Under the pieces are notes generated by a model. The model did not search any database. It was given only the letters and a program-made list of their open reading frames with translations, and was not told the DNA's origin. The translations under genes and the position numbers were made by a program. DNA of 64,000 bases from Asticcacaulis sp. UBA2476 (GTDB taxonomy: Bacteria; Pseudomonadota; Alphaproteobacteria; Caulobacterales; Caulobacteraceae): the NCBI GenBank assembly GCA_002342035.1, contig DDPE01000038.1:62001-126000 (forward strand), written 5' to 3'. Below are positions 27,527 to 37,274 of this stretch, one piece after another (the first letter of the stretch is position 1; each line of letters opens with the position of its first letter).

Positions 27527-28987
27527 TTAATCTTCTGATAGGCTGAGCGCATAGGCCATGACATGATAGATGTAACTGGACTCGACCGTCCCTGAAATCA
27601 GATGGGCCTGCGGGCCGTAAGCATAAACCGGCACATCCTCACCGCCGTGAGCCGCACTGCTCAAAGGCACCAGCGCCGGCTGTAGAAAGTCGGGACTAAC
27701 GGCCTCTGCCTGTGTCAATTCATGCTCATGGTCCTGTTCGCCAGGCCCGGAAGCATAGCTTAAAATGGTGCGCGGTTTGCCAGTCTTATCCAGTTGATTG
27801 ACCCCTTTTTGCCGCGCCAGACCGAGGATATCAGCCTCACGCGTGGCATAGCCGGAGACCGCCAGAGCATGACTGTGATCAGCGGTGACGATGATCAGCG
27901 TCTCAGCCGGATCAGATTTGGCTACAGCCACAGCCACAGCCTTGGACAATTCATCGACATCGGTCAGGGCGCGGTAAGCATTGTTCCTGTGGTGCCACTT
28001 ATCGATCGAGGCCGACTCGACGAGCAGGACATACCCTTTGGGATTTTTCGACAGAACCTCAATAGCTTTTGAGGTCATCTCCGCGAGGGTTGGCGTGTCC
28101 GGAAATTTATCGTGGTCAATGACCGACGGCAGATGCGACGGGGCGAAAATGCCCAAAAGACTATTGGTGTTCTTGGTCTCGACGGCGTTCAAATCCCTGG
28201 CTGTGGTGACAAACTTCGCCGCAGAAGTTTGTGTGCGCCAGAGCTTAGTCAGGTCGCGGTCATCGGAACGGGCACCCGCTGTCCCTGCGGCCTTGGGCAG
28301 GAATTTCGCCGCGCCACCGCCCAAAGCGACATCCAGCCTGACATTATCCGGGGCTTCAACCAACTGCCGCGCCAGATCGGTACAGCCCGCCCTTGCGACC
28401 TCATCCGGCATATCGGTATCGGCCTGCCAGTCACGGCTGGCGGTATGGCCGTAAACGCCCGCAGGGGTGGCATCGGTCAGGGCCGAGGTCGTGACTACGC
28501 CTGCCAACAACCCCTTACGCTTGGCCTGCTCAGCAATGTTGCTCACCCGGTTAGCAAGGCCCGTTGCGCAATCCTTGGGCCTGACCTTGCCATTAACGCC
28601 GATGGCACCATTGATGGTTTTGAAACCCGTGGTGATGGCGGAAATACCATTGGCGGAATCCGTCACCAACGCATCTACGGCGTAGGTCTTTGACAGGGCA
28701 GTGTAGGGAAACGCATCGAATGACAGACTGTAGCTGGCACCATCAAGGCCTCGCGTCTGACCCGCCATGATCCGTCCAGCCGTGACAGAATTGATGCCCA
28801 TGCCATCGCCGATAAACAGAATGATGTTTTTGGCTTTACCGTTGTTTGGAGCGCGTTTGAGCGCGGTCTGAAGAGACGTCTGGCCGTCACGGAACGCGCT
28901 ATCAGATGGCGTGATAGGCTCAGCAAGCGCAACCGTCGACCCAGATATCAGGATCGTTGTGGTCAACAGGGCAGCAAAGCGTTTCAT
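27527..28987 (-). CDS. alkaline phosphatase, PhoA type
   Basis: A 486-residue periplasmic phosphomonoesterase. The start at 28987 gives a signal peptide (MKRFAALLTTTILISGSTVA, cleavage near LAEP). Metal ligand Asp61 lies in FIGDGMG. The nucleophile is Ser111 in VTDSANG, where E. coli PhoA has DSA. Later motifs VESASIDKWHHRNNA and VTADHSHA provide the remaining zinc ligands. It lies downstream of an STN-type TonB receptor on the same strand (115-bp gap), so the receptor may import an organophosphate or the enzyme may release phosphate from its ligand. A weak hairpin separates them. Confidence 0.9.
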   Translation of the reverse strand: MKRFAALLTTTILISGSTVALAEPITPSDSAFRDGQTSLQTALKRAPNNGKAKNIILFIGDGMGINSVTAGRIMAGQTRGLDGASYSLSFDAFPYTALSKTYAVDALVTDSANGISAITTGFKTINGAIGVNGKVRPKDCATGLANRVSNIAEQAKRKGLLAGVVTTSALTDATPAGVYGHTASRDWQADTDMPDEVARAGCTDLARQLVEAPDNVRLDVALGGGAAKFLPKAAGTAGARSDDRDLTKLWRTQTSAAKFVTTARDLNAVETKNTNSLLGIFAPSHLPSVIDHDKFPDTPTLAEMTSKAIEVLSKNPKGYVLLVESASIDKWHHRNNAYRALTDVDELSKAVAVAVAKSDPAETLIIVTADHSHALAVSGYATREADILGLARQKGVNQLDKTGKPRTILSYASGPGEQDHEHELTQAEAVSPDFLQPALVPLSSAAHGGEDVPVYAYGPQAHLISGTVESSYIYHVMAYALSLSED

Positions 28988-29055
28988 AAGGGCACCTTTT
29001 GGACTGGAAACAAAAACCCCGCCATCCGGTAGCGGGCCGGACAGCGAGGAAAAGA

Positions 29056-29079
29056 CCGTGCGCGGGGGAGCGCACACGG
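29056..29079 (-). terminator. weak hairpin between TonB receptor and alkaline phosphatase
   Basis: CCGTGCGC (29056-29063) pairs with GCGCACACGG (29070-29079) with a small bulge. On the minus strand it is followed by CTTTTCC. It may terminate part of the receptor transcripts. Confidence 0.4.
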
Positions 29080-29102
29080 CCTTGGACTATGGAAATATCC
29101 GA

Positions 29103-31976
29103 TCAGAAGTTGGCGCGAACACCGACCATGAAGCGGCGACCGAAGCCTTCGAGTTCATAGGTACGTTCTTTTGCACCCTGATACCGGCGGCCCAGCTCAT
29201 CCGTCAGATTATTGGCGTCCACATAGACTGACAGGTTATCACTGACGTAATAACGACCGGAAAAGTCCAGACGCTCGGACGGGTCCCACCACATGTCGGC
29301 TGACTCGCTGGCCCCGACTTCATCAAGCCAGCCGGTACGATGTTGGTAGCTGAGGCGGGCCGAAACATTGTACTTTTCATAAAACAGCGACACGTTGCTC
29401 ACCCGGTCAGAGGTACCGGGGAATGCGGTTTCGCGGCCAGCCGGTGTGGTAAACTCGCCCTCAAGGAAGGTCAGGCTGGCTTCCATGCCAAGGCCGGACA
29501 ACGCACCCGGCAGGAACCGCCACGGCTGGCTGTAGGCCAGTTCCAGACCGTAGAATTTGCCATCATCGCCATTGACCGTGGTTGAATATCTATAAGCCGA
29601 ACGATCAATGCCACTGGTGTTAAAGCGGTCGTCTCCCACCACGGTCGTGTTCGAGAACAGCACGTCAGTCACCTTGCGATAAAAGACATTGGCCGACAGA
29701 ACCGATGACGGGGCAAAGTACCATTCTGCCGAACCGTCGAAGCCCTGCGCCGTTTCAGCTTCCAGCGCCGGATTGCCGCCGGATACGGTGGTGTTGGCGT
29801 CATTGATGCTGACCGAGGACGACATGCTGCCGAAAGATGGGCGCGCCGAACCGCTGACATAGGCGGCCCGCACCTTGACATCGGGGGTCACGTCCATGTT
29901 CCAGTGAACGCTGGGGAACACCTTGGTGGACTCGTTATTGATCACGATCGGCTGAGCGACGCCATTGATAGTTGCAGTCCCCGTCGACGTGGTTTCGACC
30001 TTTTCGGTACGCAGGCCAATTTGCAGCATCTGGTTCTGCCATTGCCAGGTATTCATCGCATAGGCCGACGTCATCTTTTCCGTGATCTCGGCACGCTGGC
30101 TTGGTGACAACTGCGGCACGGCATAGTTGGCACCGCTGGCATTCGCGGCCCGCGCCGCATTGATCAGCGCTTCGGAACGGGCGCGCATGGCAGCGTTGTC
30201 GATATAGTTGAAGGTAAAGCCTCGGCTGAAATCTTCATCGACCGGACGAAGCTGAACAAAGCTGTTCGGGTTCCACTCAACGCCTAAAGCCGCGCTGACT
30301 GCGCGAGCATCGAAGATACCGGTGCCGCCTGCAGGGGTTACGTTGGCATAGCTGCCGACATCGGTGAACTTGCGATCATTGAAATGAATACCGGCCTTGA
30401 AACGGGCGGCCGCACCAAAATTTGTCCATTCCCGAAAGACATCGGCATGGACGATCTTATCGGTCGTTTCGCGCTTTGAACCCGACCAGGTAATGCGCTC
30501 CTGACTGAAGGCCATCTGATCGAGGCTGGTGCGCTGCCCGCCACCCTGAGCCACTGGATTGAACAGGGTAAGGGTCGGAATATTAGCCTCACCCAGCACA
30601 TAGCTGACGCCCGGACGCTGCCCGGCACTCTGGAACTGCTCGATCAGTGGACTGCCGCTTTCGAGGAGGCTCTTATGGTGGCCGATGTCCCAATCCAGTA
30701 TCCAGCCGTTCAGATTATGCTCACCGTGCGCGACATTATAGAGCATTGAGGTTTCCTGGCCGCCCTTGTTGAACAGGCCTCGCACTTCGACACCGGTCAG
30801 GTTTGCGGTCTGAAAATTGCGCGTACCGGTGCCACCATTGAAGTAAAAGGTGTACTGGTTGCGCTCTTCGTCGTCGATAAACTCGTTATAAAGTGTGGTA
30901 AAGCTGAGCTTGTGGCCCTCAGCCGGTGCATATTCCAATGCCGCTGACAAAGAGTTGGTTTCACGCTGAATGACATACTTGGCGGTACGGAGTTGTGAAA
31001 CACCCGTAGCGTCATAGCGTGGTTCGGCATTGTCGGTTTGCTGCTCGAACGCAAAATGAGATCCGGCCAGTACGACGCCAAACTTGTCATTGGCCCACGA
31101 TACACGCCCCGAATACTGGGTTTGCGGCCCATCACCCAGATCGACAAAGCCGGAACCTAAATCGGCCTGACCATGGAATCCCGGATTAGCCAGCGCCGAA
31201 TAGGTTTTGATATCGATATAGCCCGCCAGAGACTCGGCCGGCATGGAGGCATCCAGCGTCTTATTCAGATTAAGCTGACCGATAAGCGCCGAAGGTACGC
31301 TGTCAAAGCGAAACACACGGTCTTCAGCGCCCAGTATAGCCACACCGTTAAAGGCAACCGACGACCAGCGCGCAGGGGCACCGCGCACCTGAACATAACG
31401 TTCCTGTCCCTGATCGCGCTGAACGGCAACACCTGGCAAACGTGAAAGCGCCGCCGCCGCCGTCTGATCGGGGAAACGACCTATAGTGTCAGAAGCGATA
31501 ACATTAACGACGTTGGTCGCGTTGCGTTGCGCCTGAATGGATTTGCGCAGGCTATACTGAATGGGGGTTGCGACGACGGTAACTTCTTCGATCACCTCGG
31601 CGGCAGCGTTGTGGGGGGCGACGGGTTGAGCGGAAGGTGTGGCCGGCTTTGTTTGCGCGGCGCGCAGCACGACGACGGCGCCATTATTGGAAACGACTTC
31701 AAGCCCGGTGTTGGCAATCGCTTTGCGCAAGGCCGCCTGTGCATCCATGCGGCCCTCGACCGCGTTGATGCGTTTATTCATCAGATCGGGCTGTGGTGCT
31801 ATGATTTGCAAGCCACTCTGAGCGCCAAGCGTTTGCAGGCCGCTCTGGGCCGATTGAGCCGGTACATTATATTCACGCGCGGCCGACTGCGCCTGAACTA
31901 TGCTGAGGGGAGCCACAGCTCCGATGATCGCGACGGAGCCTAAAAGCGCCGCGCGGGACAGATTGAAACCAGACAT
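29103..31976 (-). CDS. TonB-dependent receptor with N-terminal STN signalling domain (FecA type)
   Basis: A 957-residue outer-membrane transducer. A signal peptide (cleavage near SIVQAQ) is followed by a secretin/TonB short N-terminal domain (about residues 33-110: YNVPAQSAQSGLQTLGAQSGLQI), the part that contacts FecR in the periplasm. A proline-rich linker precedes the plug (VTVVATPIQYSLRKS, DTIGRFPDQTAAAALSRLPGVAV) and barrel, ending MVGVRANF. GGAGG lies 9 bp before the start. It completes a FecI-FecR-receptor signalling cassette with the two genes upstream. Ligand unknown; the adjacent alkaline phosphatase hints at a phosphorylated compound. Confidence 0.93.
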   Translation of the reverse strand: MSGFNLSRAALLGSVAIIGAVAPLSIVQAQSAAREYNVPAQSAQSGLQTLGAQSGLQIIAPQPDLMNKRINAVEGRMDAQAALRKAIANTGLEVVSNNGAVVVLRAAQTKPATPSAQPVAPHNAAAEVIEEVTVVATPIQYSLRKSIQAQRNATNVVNVIASDTIGRFPDQTAAAALSRLPGVAVQRDQGQERYVQVRGAPARWSSVAFNGVAILGAEDRVFRFDSVPSALIGQLNLNKTLDASMPAESLAGYIDIKTYSALANPGFHGQADLGSGFVDLGDGPQTQYSGRVSWANDKFGVVLAGSHFAFEQQTDNAEPRYDATGVSQLRTAKYVIQRETNSLSAALEYAPAEGHKLSFTTLYNEFIDDEERNQYTFYFNGGTGTRNFQTANLTGVEVRGLFNKGGQETSMLYNVAHGEHNLNGWILDWDIGHHKSLLESGSPLIEQFQSAGQRPGVSYVLGEANIPTLTLFNPVAQGGGQRTSLDQMAFSQERITWSGSKRETTDKIVHADVFREWTNFGAAARFKAGIHFNDRKFTDVGSYANVTPAGGTGIFDARAVSAALGVEWNPNSFVQLRPVDEDFSRGFTFNYIDNAAMRARSEALINAARAANASGANYAVPQLSPSQRAEITEKMTSAYAMNTWQWQNQMLQIGLRTEKVETTSTGTATINGVAQPIVINNESTKVFPSVHWNMDVTPDVKVRAAYVSGSARPSFGSMSSSVSINDANTTVSGGNPALEAETAQGFDGSAEWYFAPSSVLSANVFYRKVTDVLFSNTTVVGDDRFNTSGIDRSAYRYSTTVNGDDGKFYGLELAYSQPWRFLPGALSGLGMEASLTFLEGEFTTPAGRETAFPGTSDRVSNVSLFYEKYNVSARLSYQHRTGWLDEVGASESADMWWDPSERLDFSGRYYVSDNLSVYVDANNLTDELGRRYQGAKERTYELEGFGRRFMVGVRANF

Positions 31977-32067
31977 GAAAAACAGCCTCCATTAATGCCG
32001 ATATTAAGTACGACATCGAAAAGGCGAACTTCCCTCCGGTCAGGTCTCTGAAATTATGGTGAAATTT

Positions 32068-33015
32068 TTATGACGGCCGCAGGACGATTTCGGTCTTGCT
32101 GCTCTGTACCCTTAAATCAAAGGCGGCGCTGATCGCCTCGGCAAAGCCTTCGGGGTCCTGGGCCTTGAAATTGCCAACAACCTTTAAGTCAGCAATCCGT
32201 GGATCAATGCGCAGGGTGCGTTTGTTAAAGCGGTTAAAGCGCTGCACCGCCTGCAATAAGGGCTCACCATCCATGATAATCTGACCACTGCGCCAGGCTA
32301 ACCGGTTAAACTGCGCCTCCGGCAGACTTTGCGACAGCCTGACCCGCCCTTCGGACAGAGTTAGCAAATCTCCGGCCTTTGCCCGCATGGTTTTTAAATC
32401 CGGATAGGCCTCGTCCCACACGTCGACGGTGCCTTCGGTGATCATGACATCAATGGCATCATAGGCACGGATAATATTAAAGGCGGTTCCCACAGCCTGC
32501 ACCTTTACACTGCCGGCCAGTACCGTAAACGGTCGTGCGCTGTCTTTGGCCACCTCAAACAGGGCTTCGCCGCTTTCCAGAACCAGACTGCGCTCCAGCG
32601 GCGTCATGCGCACCCGAACGCGGCTTAGCGTATTCAGGGTCACACTTGATCCATCACTCAGCGGCACCCTTCGAATTTCACCGAGCCCCGAACTGTAACG
32701 CTTGTGAGTGAGATAGGGTACACCGAAAACAAGCCCGGCCCCAGCCGCCGCCATGCCCGCTCCGGCCGTCAGCATAAAGCGACGGTTCATACGGTTGTGG
32801 CGAACCACCACCATTTCAGTCGCGGGCAAGGCACGGGCACGATCCAGCAACACCCACGCCGCCTGTGCGCGCATATAGGCCCCTTCGTGGCGGTCATCCT
32901 GCTGCCGCCAGTCCCGAAGTTCATGTTCATCCTTATCCGTCATGCCCCGATCCTGACGGGCCACCCAGTCGGCGGCTATCTGATCAAGATCGTTTATGAG
33001 TCTGGGGCCGGTCAT
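32068..33015 (-). CDS. fecR: FecR-family anti-sigma factor / signal relay protein
   Basis: A 315-residue inner-membrane protein. The N-terminal cytoplasmic part (about 1-80, DLDQIAADWVARQDRGMTDKDEHELRDW) binds the ECF sigma factor. One transmembrane helix follows near 85-105 (FMLTAGAGMAAAGAGLVFGV). The periplasmic FecR domain contains GEIRRVPLSDGSSVTLNTLSRVRV and AVGTAFNI. The C-terminal STN-like region receives the signal from the receptor. Its start overlaps the sigma-factor stop by 32 bp, indicating translational coupling. The symbol reflects the family, not an iron-citrate role. Confidence 0.92.
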   Translation of the reverse strand: MTGPRLINDLDQIAADWVARQDRGMTDKDEHELRDWRQQDDRHEGAYMRAQAAWVLLDRARALPATEMVVVRHNRMNRRFMLTAGAGMAAAGAGLVFGVPYLTHKRYSSGLGEIRRVPLSDGSSVTLNTLSRVRVRMTPLERSLVLESGEALFEVAKDSARPFTVLAGSVKVQAVGTAFNIIRAYDAIDVMITEGTVDVWDEAYPDLKTMRAKAGDLLTLSEGRVRLSQSLPEAQFNRLAWRSGQIIMDGEPLLQAVQRFNRFNKRTLRIDPRIADLKVVGNFKAQDPEGFAEAISAAFDLRVQSSKTEIVLRPS

Positions 33016-33598
33016 TCAGTTTAGGGTCCGCAAGGTTAATCTCAGAAAGCTTGGCAGTGGCAGGATCGGTCTGGCTGTTTTCAAGACTTGCCAGTATCAG
33101 CCTAAGACCACGGCTTACCTGTTTTTCAACCACATTTTCGGATAATCCCAGCCGTTTTGCAATTTCTCTCTGCGTCAGTCCCTCAATCTTATGCAGTTTG
33201 AAAATGGTCTGGCAACGTCCTGGCAGGTTTTCGATAAGACCCGCCACCCGCCTCAGTTCATGCCGTCCGGCGGTGGCCCGCTCAGGCGACGGCGCGTCGT
33301 CTGGCATTTCGCCCATTTCAAGCTCGGCCAAAGCATCCATGCGCACAACCCGTGCGCGGCGATTGAGATCGATGGCGACATTTTTGGCCGTGGCGAAAAA
33401 ATAGGCCCGGCCGTTCTGAACCGCGCCATGATCCGGCAGGCGGGCAATGCGGCAATAGGTTTCCTGAATAAGATCATCAACCTCGATACTGCGTAACGAC
33501 CGGCGTATCCATGCCCGCACATCCCCTTCGTGCGGCAGAATATGCTGGGCAATCCAGCGGGCCTTCATCAGATCATTGGTCATTAACGCCGTACACAC
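32984..33598 (-). CDS. ECF RNA polymerase sigma factor, FecI type
   Basis: A 204-residue sigma-70 family protein with region 2 (about 30-95, VDDLIQETYCRIARL and RAYFFATAKNVAIDL) and region 4 (about 120-175, LPGRCQTIFKLHKIEGLTQREIAKRLGLSENVVEKQV). It should be held inactive by the FecR protein until the receptor binds ligand, then transcribe the receptor gene. The start is uncertain: internal Met at residues 6 and 11 are alternatives and no strong ribosome-binding site distinguishes them. Closely resembles the second sigma factor at 62240. Confidence 0.92.
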   Translation of the reverse strand: MCTALMTNDLMKARWIAQHILPHEGDVRAWIRRSLRSIEVDDLIQETYCRIARLPDHGAVQNGRAYFFATAKNVAIDLNRRARVVRMDALAELEMGEMPDDAPSPERATAGRHELRRVAGLIENLPGRCQTIFKLHKIEGLTQREIAKRLGLSENVVEKQVSRGLRLILASLENSQTDPATAKLSEINLADPKLNDRPQTHKRS

Positions 33599-33796
33599 AT
33601 CAGTGCCATTCCACAGTCAGACCGCACAGTCCGGGCGCTTCTAGTTTATTTGTATGACATTTTTTAGGGCCGTCAGCAGTGAGGGCGTTCACGCAACGTG
33701 GGGCGCTCATCGGCGTCAATGCACACAAGTCCTTTACTCAATTCGGTGGGCCCTTTACATCTATTGTCTGATTTACCCTCCGGAACGGCTGTATAG

Positions 33797-34537
33797 ATGA
33801 CTACCGATAACCCAACAGCCGACAAGCGTCCGCTTCACCTGCGCATCCGTCAGGATATCGAAGCGCAGATCAACGACGGCACCTTACGTCCGGGCCACAA
33901 AATCCCGTTTGAGCACGAATTGATGCAGGCATACGGCTGTGCACGCATGACGGTCAATCAGGCCCTGTCGGCTTTGAGTGCCGAAGGGCTGATTGAGCGG
34001 CGCAAGCGGGCGGGCAGTTTCGTTAAATTGCCGCGGGTCGATTCGACCGTTCTGGATGTACCGGACATCCAGATTGAGGTGGCCGCGCGTGGTGAAATCT
34101 ATCGGTTTGAACTGACCTCCAAAACTGTTCGTACCGCCTCCGGGCCGGACGAGATCGAACTGGCGGGCAAAGGCGGGCGTATCCTGCACCTTACCGGCGT
34201 GCATTATGCGGCGGAGCGGCCTATGGGCCATGAAGACCGCCTCATCAATCTGGGCGCCGTACCAGAAGCCGAACATGCCGATTTCAGCGCGCAATCCCCC
34301 GGCCACTGGCTTCTGGAGGCCGTACCGTGGACGCAGGTGGAAAACCAGATCAGCGCCATCAATGCCGATGCAGACACGGCCCGCCGCCTGTGGGGCGACC
34401 GTAAGATGGTCTGCCTGATGGTTGAGCGGCGCACCTGGCGGGCCGATGAGCGCATTACGACCGTACGGCAGATATTCGATAGCAAAACCTACCGCCTGAT
34501 CGCGCGCTCAACCCGCGACGAGGTTGAAAAGGCTTAA
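33797..34537 (+). CDS. HutC-like GntR regulator (paralogue 1)
   Basis: A 246-residue GntR/UTRA regulator. The winged helix (about 12-78) contains PFEHELMQAYGCARMTVNQALSAL and the wing GLIERRKRAGSFVKLP. The UTRA half contains PGHWLLEAVPWTQVENQISA and ERRTWRADERITTVRQIF. It is strikingly similar along its length to the hut-operon HutC at 47344, with a nearly identical recognition helix. HutC proteins repress histidine-degradation genes and are released by urocanate. It is convergent with the M14 peptidase gene. A half-site TGTATAGA overlaps its start. Probably acts on the ATGTCTAGACAT site in front of the TonB receptor. Confidence 0.88.
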   Translation: MTTDNPTADKRPLHLRIRQDIEAQINDGTLRPGHKIPFEHELMQAYGCARMTVNQALSALSAEGLIERRKRAGSFVKLPRVDSTVLDVPDIQIEVAARGEIYRFELTSKTVRTASGPDEIELAGKGGRILHLTGVHYAAERPMGHEDRLINLGAVPEAEHADFSAQSPGHWLLEAVPWTQVENQISAINADADTARRLWGDRKMVCLMVERRTWRADERITTVRQIFDSKTYRLIARSTRDEVEKA

Positions 34538-34561
34538 CTAATCTGACGGCATATTAAACGC

Positions 34562-34595
34562 AAAACGGCGGCCCCTACGCTTCTAAGGGCCGCCG
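34562..34595 (-). terminator. intrinsic terminator of the M14 peptidase
   Basis: CGGCGGCCC (34566-34574) pairs with GGGCCGCCG (34587-34595); on the minus strand the stem is followed by TTTTG. Confidence 0.65.
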
Positions 34596-34662
34596 CGTCG
34601 CACGCTTATGCTTACTAACTGAGGATTAGTTCACCTTCGCGATTATTTTCCCTGTAGTTCAG

Positions 34663-37206
34663 TTATTTATAAAAGCTGTTGAAGACGAACTTATAGGTAT
34701 TATGGGTCTGGCCGCGCCATTGCGGTTCAAAACCATACAGCAGGATTTTACCCTTACCGTATTCGACCTCAAGGGCCGCCGCCTTACCCTGAATGGTCTC
34801 AGGGCCGTGGATCACGCCTGAGCGCAGCGGGCTTGCATCCTTGGCATAGGACGCCAGCACCTTGCCCTTAAAGCCGTCCTTGACCTCAAAGGCCGGACCG
34901 CCCTGGAACATAATGATGGGCTTTGGCGACAGCCCGGCGGTGGCCTCAGACGCCTCACCCAGTTCGACCTCAAGCAGGGCTCCGGCGCAGAAGAACACTT
35001 CCGGCTTTACGTCCTTGAGCACATTGGTAACCGGCAGGCCGAACAGCTCGATAATGGCATCGGAGGTGTTGTTCATGACCACCAGGGTGCCGCCTTCGGA
35101 CACAAAGCTTTTCAGAGCCTCAGCCCCCTCGTCACCGATACCGCCCGCATAATCGGCGGGGGTATCTTCGGCGCTCAGGCCCTCCTTGAGCGACTTAAGC
35201 GCGCCGGTGCGACGGCCACCCATGTCCGGAAGGATGATCGTGTCGAACTTATCATCCAAAGCGCCAGCCTTGACATCGCCATTATAAACACTGGTCAGGC
35301 CATAGTTGTACTGCTCCAGAATCCAGCGCGTCCAGCCTTCGTCCATGTTGGAACCCCACGGCCGATACATGCCGATCCGGGCAGGCTTAAGCGAGTCGGT
35401 ACCGGTGCCAAACGCCGCGGTCGTGACCGCTAGCTTATGCTTTGAGGCAATCGTCTGCATGGCGGCAGGCTTGAGGCCCGTGACGACGAAATCACCGGTC
35501 GACTTGGCATAGGCCAGCTTTCCACCCGCCTTAATGACATCATTGGTCGCGGCATAGGACGCATTGACCTTACGGCTGAGGACATAGCGGCTGCCCTTAC
35601 CCGTGATAGCCCCCGCCGGTGCCGAAGCTGTGGTGATCTTGGTCAGTTGGCCGCGTTCTGCCGTACCCACCGGAGCGGTTACAGCCTCCGCGGTTACCCC
35701 CATCTGCAGCGGCAGGGTCCAGCCGGTTGTGTCGTACGGCAGTTCTGCCGCCGTGCCGTCACCGGCCAGAATGGCGTCCGGATATTTCTGGATGCCAAGC
35801 AATTCGGGAATAAGACCGGAGAACGGCTGATCGGTCAGCAACACGAACGAACCCGTCGGATAGGTCTTACCACCCAGGGTAATTTCGGATTTCGCCTGAT
35901 GAACTTCGACGCCAAGGTCGATAAACTTTTGCGTCAGTTCAGCGGCTTCGCCCATATCGGTCTGACCGGCCGGGATGACATAGCCGTGCAGCCCTTCGGA
36001 CGGGAACTTCTTAATGTTGTCGCGCCCGGCCTGGTAGCGGTTATAGAGCAGGACTTCTTTGTAGCGCACCCCGGTATCGAGCACCGACATCGACGCGGTC
36101 ATCATGTAATCAACCGAGTCCTTCAGGCGCCACAGGCCACCCTTCCACGGGTTCGGATACATGATCTGGGCCTTGAAATCCTGTGTCTTCTTGGGGAAGT
36201 CCTTGGGGTCATAGACCTTGGGCGTGGCGGAATCGTGGGCGACTTCGGTGAAGAACGAGATCGTGTTGCGGAAGACGTGGGTGTAGTCGAGGAACCCGGC
36301 ATACCAGTTGTCAAAGCGCGCCTGAGCGATAGCACCCGGCTTTTGCTCATATTCAAAGCGGGCCATCATGTTGGTGCCGATGGCGCTGGTCCAGATGCGC
36401 ATATAGGGGCTGATGTTTGACGATACCGGATCGGCAAACGGTGGCATCCAGATACGGGCCGGGAATGGGGCGACTTGGTGCTGGGAATACCAGATGACCG
36501 GATCGTAATCGCGCGCGGCCAAGGTTGCGACTTTCGTCTCCTTCATATTCAGCATGTAGCCGTCACGGTTATTATCGTGACCGACATAATCCTGATAGAG
36601 ATAGGGCATGCGGCTGGTTTCATACTTGGTGCCGAGGTTCTTGCGATACCAGTCAACGACCATGTCCTGACCATCAGGGTTCAGCGTTGGCCACAGCACC
36701 AGAATGACGTTGTCAAGAATGGCCTGCACTTCGGGATCGTTCGGTGACGACAACAGCTTATAGGCCAGAGCCAGCGGCAACTGGTGATCGGCCACTTCGG
36801 AGGCGTGCATCCCGCCGTCGATGTGGATGATGACCTTGCCTTCTTTGGCTAAGGCTTTCGCCTGCTCGTCGGTGAGACCGCGGGCCGAACTCAGTTTCTT
36901 TGAAATATCAATATAGTGGTCAAGCTTAGCCAGGTTGGCAGGTGATGAAATCACCGCATATTCCATGACGCGGCCTTGGGTCGACTTACCCGCCTCGACC
37001 ATCTTGATGCTGTCGGAACTGGCCGCCAGAGCTTTAAAATACTTGATCGAGTCCTGATAGTTGGCGAGTTTATAATCATCGCCCGGCGTGAAGCCGATCA
37101 CGGAGACGGCGGTCGGTACGTCTGCCAGCGCTATCGGGGCGGTCGCCAGCGCCAACACGGAGGCAGCCAGCATCGCATAGGTTTTGAGTTTAACCCGCTG
37201 TAACAT
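34663..37206 (-). CDS. M14-family zinc carboxypeptidase, exported
   Basis: An 847-residue secreted peptidase. A signal peptide (cleavage near ALADV) is followed by the M14 catalytic domain: zinc ligands His134 and Glu137 in GGMHASEV, the substrate-binding stretch PTLNPDGQD (about 174-182) and a later His in YSQHQVAPF. The C-terminal half (about 550-847) looks like a glutamine-amidotransferase-fold accessory domain seen in large bacterial M14 proteins. GAGGGAT precedes the start. It lies directly downstream of a TonB receptor whose promoter carries a HutC operator, so it probably trims peptides that feed the histidine pathway. Confidence 0.88.
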   Translation of the reverse strand: MLQRVKLKTYAMLAASVLALATAPIALADVPTAVSVIGFTPGDDYKLANYQDSIKYFKALAASSDSIKMVEAGKSTQGRVMEYAVISSPANLAKLDHYIDISKKLSSARGLTDEQAKALAKEGKVIIHIDGGMHASEVADHQLPLALAYKLLSSPNDPEVQAILDNVILVLWPTLNPDGQDMVVDWYRKNLGTKYETSRMPYLYQDYVGHDNNRDGYMLNMKETKVATLAARDYDPVIWYSQHQVAPFPARIWMPPFADPVSSNISPYMRIWTSAIGTNMMARFEYEQKPGAIAQARFDNWYAGFLDYTHVFRNTISFFTEVAHDSATPKVYDPKDFPKKTQDFKAQIMYPNPWKGGLWRLKDSVDYMMTASMSVLDTGVRYKEVLLYNRYQAGRDNIKKFPSEGLHGYVIPAGQTDMGEAAELTQKFIDLGVEVHQAKSEITLGGKTYPTGSFVLLTDQPFSGLIPELLGIQKYPDAILAGDGTAAELPYDTTGWTLPLQMGVTAEAVTAPVGTAERGQLTKITTASAPAGAITGKGSRYVLSRKVNASYAATNDVIKAGGKLAYAKSTGDFVVTGLKPAAMQTIASKHKLAVTTAAFGTGTDSLKPARIGMYRPWGSNMDEGWTRWILEQYNYGLTSVYNGDVKAGALDDKFDTIILPDMGGRRTGALKSLKEGLSAEDTPADYAGGIGDEGAEALKSFVSEGGTLVVMNNTSDAIIELFGLPVTNVLKDVKPEVFFCAGALLEVELGEASEATAGLSPKPIIMFQGGPAFEVKDGFKGKVLASYAKDASPLRSGVIHGPETIQGKAAALEVEYGKGKILLYGFEPQWRGQTHNTYKFVFNSFYK

Positions 37207-37235
37207 TTTGTAGATCCCTCTTACTTTTTATAAAC

Positions 37236-37267
37236 AAGGCCCGCACGGTTCAAATCGTGCGGGCCTT
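37236..37267 (-). terminator. 12-bp hairpin between TonB receptor and M14 peptidase
   Basis: AAGGCCCGCACG (37236-37247) pairs perfectly with CGTGCGGGCCTT (37256-37267), 8-base loop, 8 bp after the receptor stop. Only a weak T-rich stretch follows, so partial read-through into the peptidase gene is likely. Confidence 0.6.
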
Positions 37268-37274
37268 AGTCAGA

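Noticed and set aside
33756..33800. HutC-like half-site TGTATAGA near the start of the first hutC-like gene
   Set aside because: Only one arm matches and it overlaps the start codon; too weak to list as an operator without binding data.
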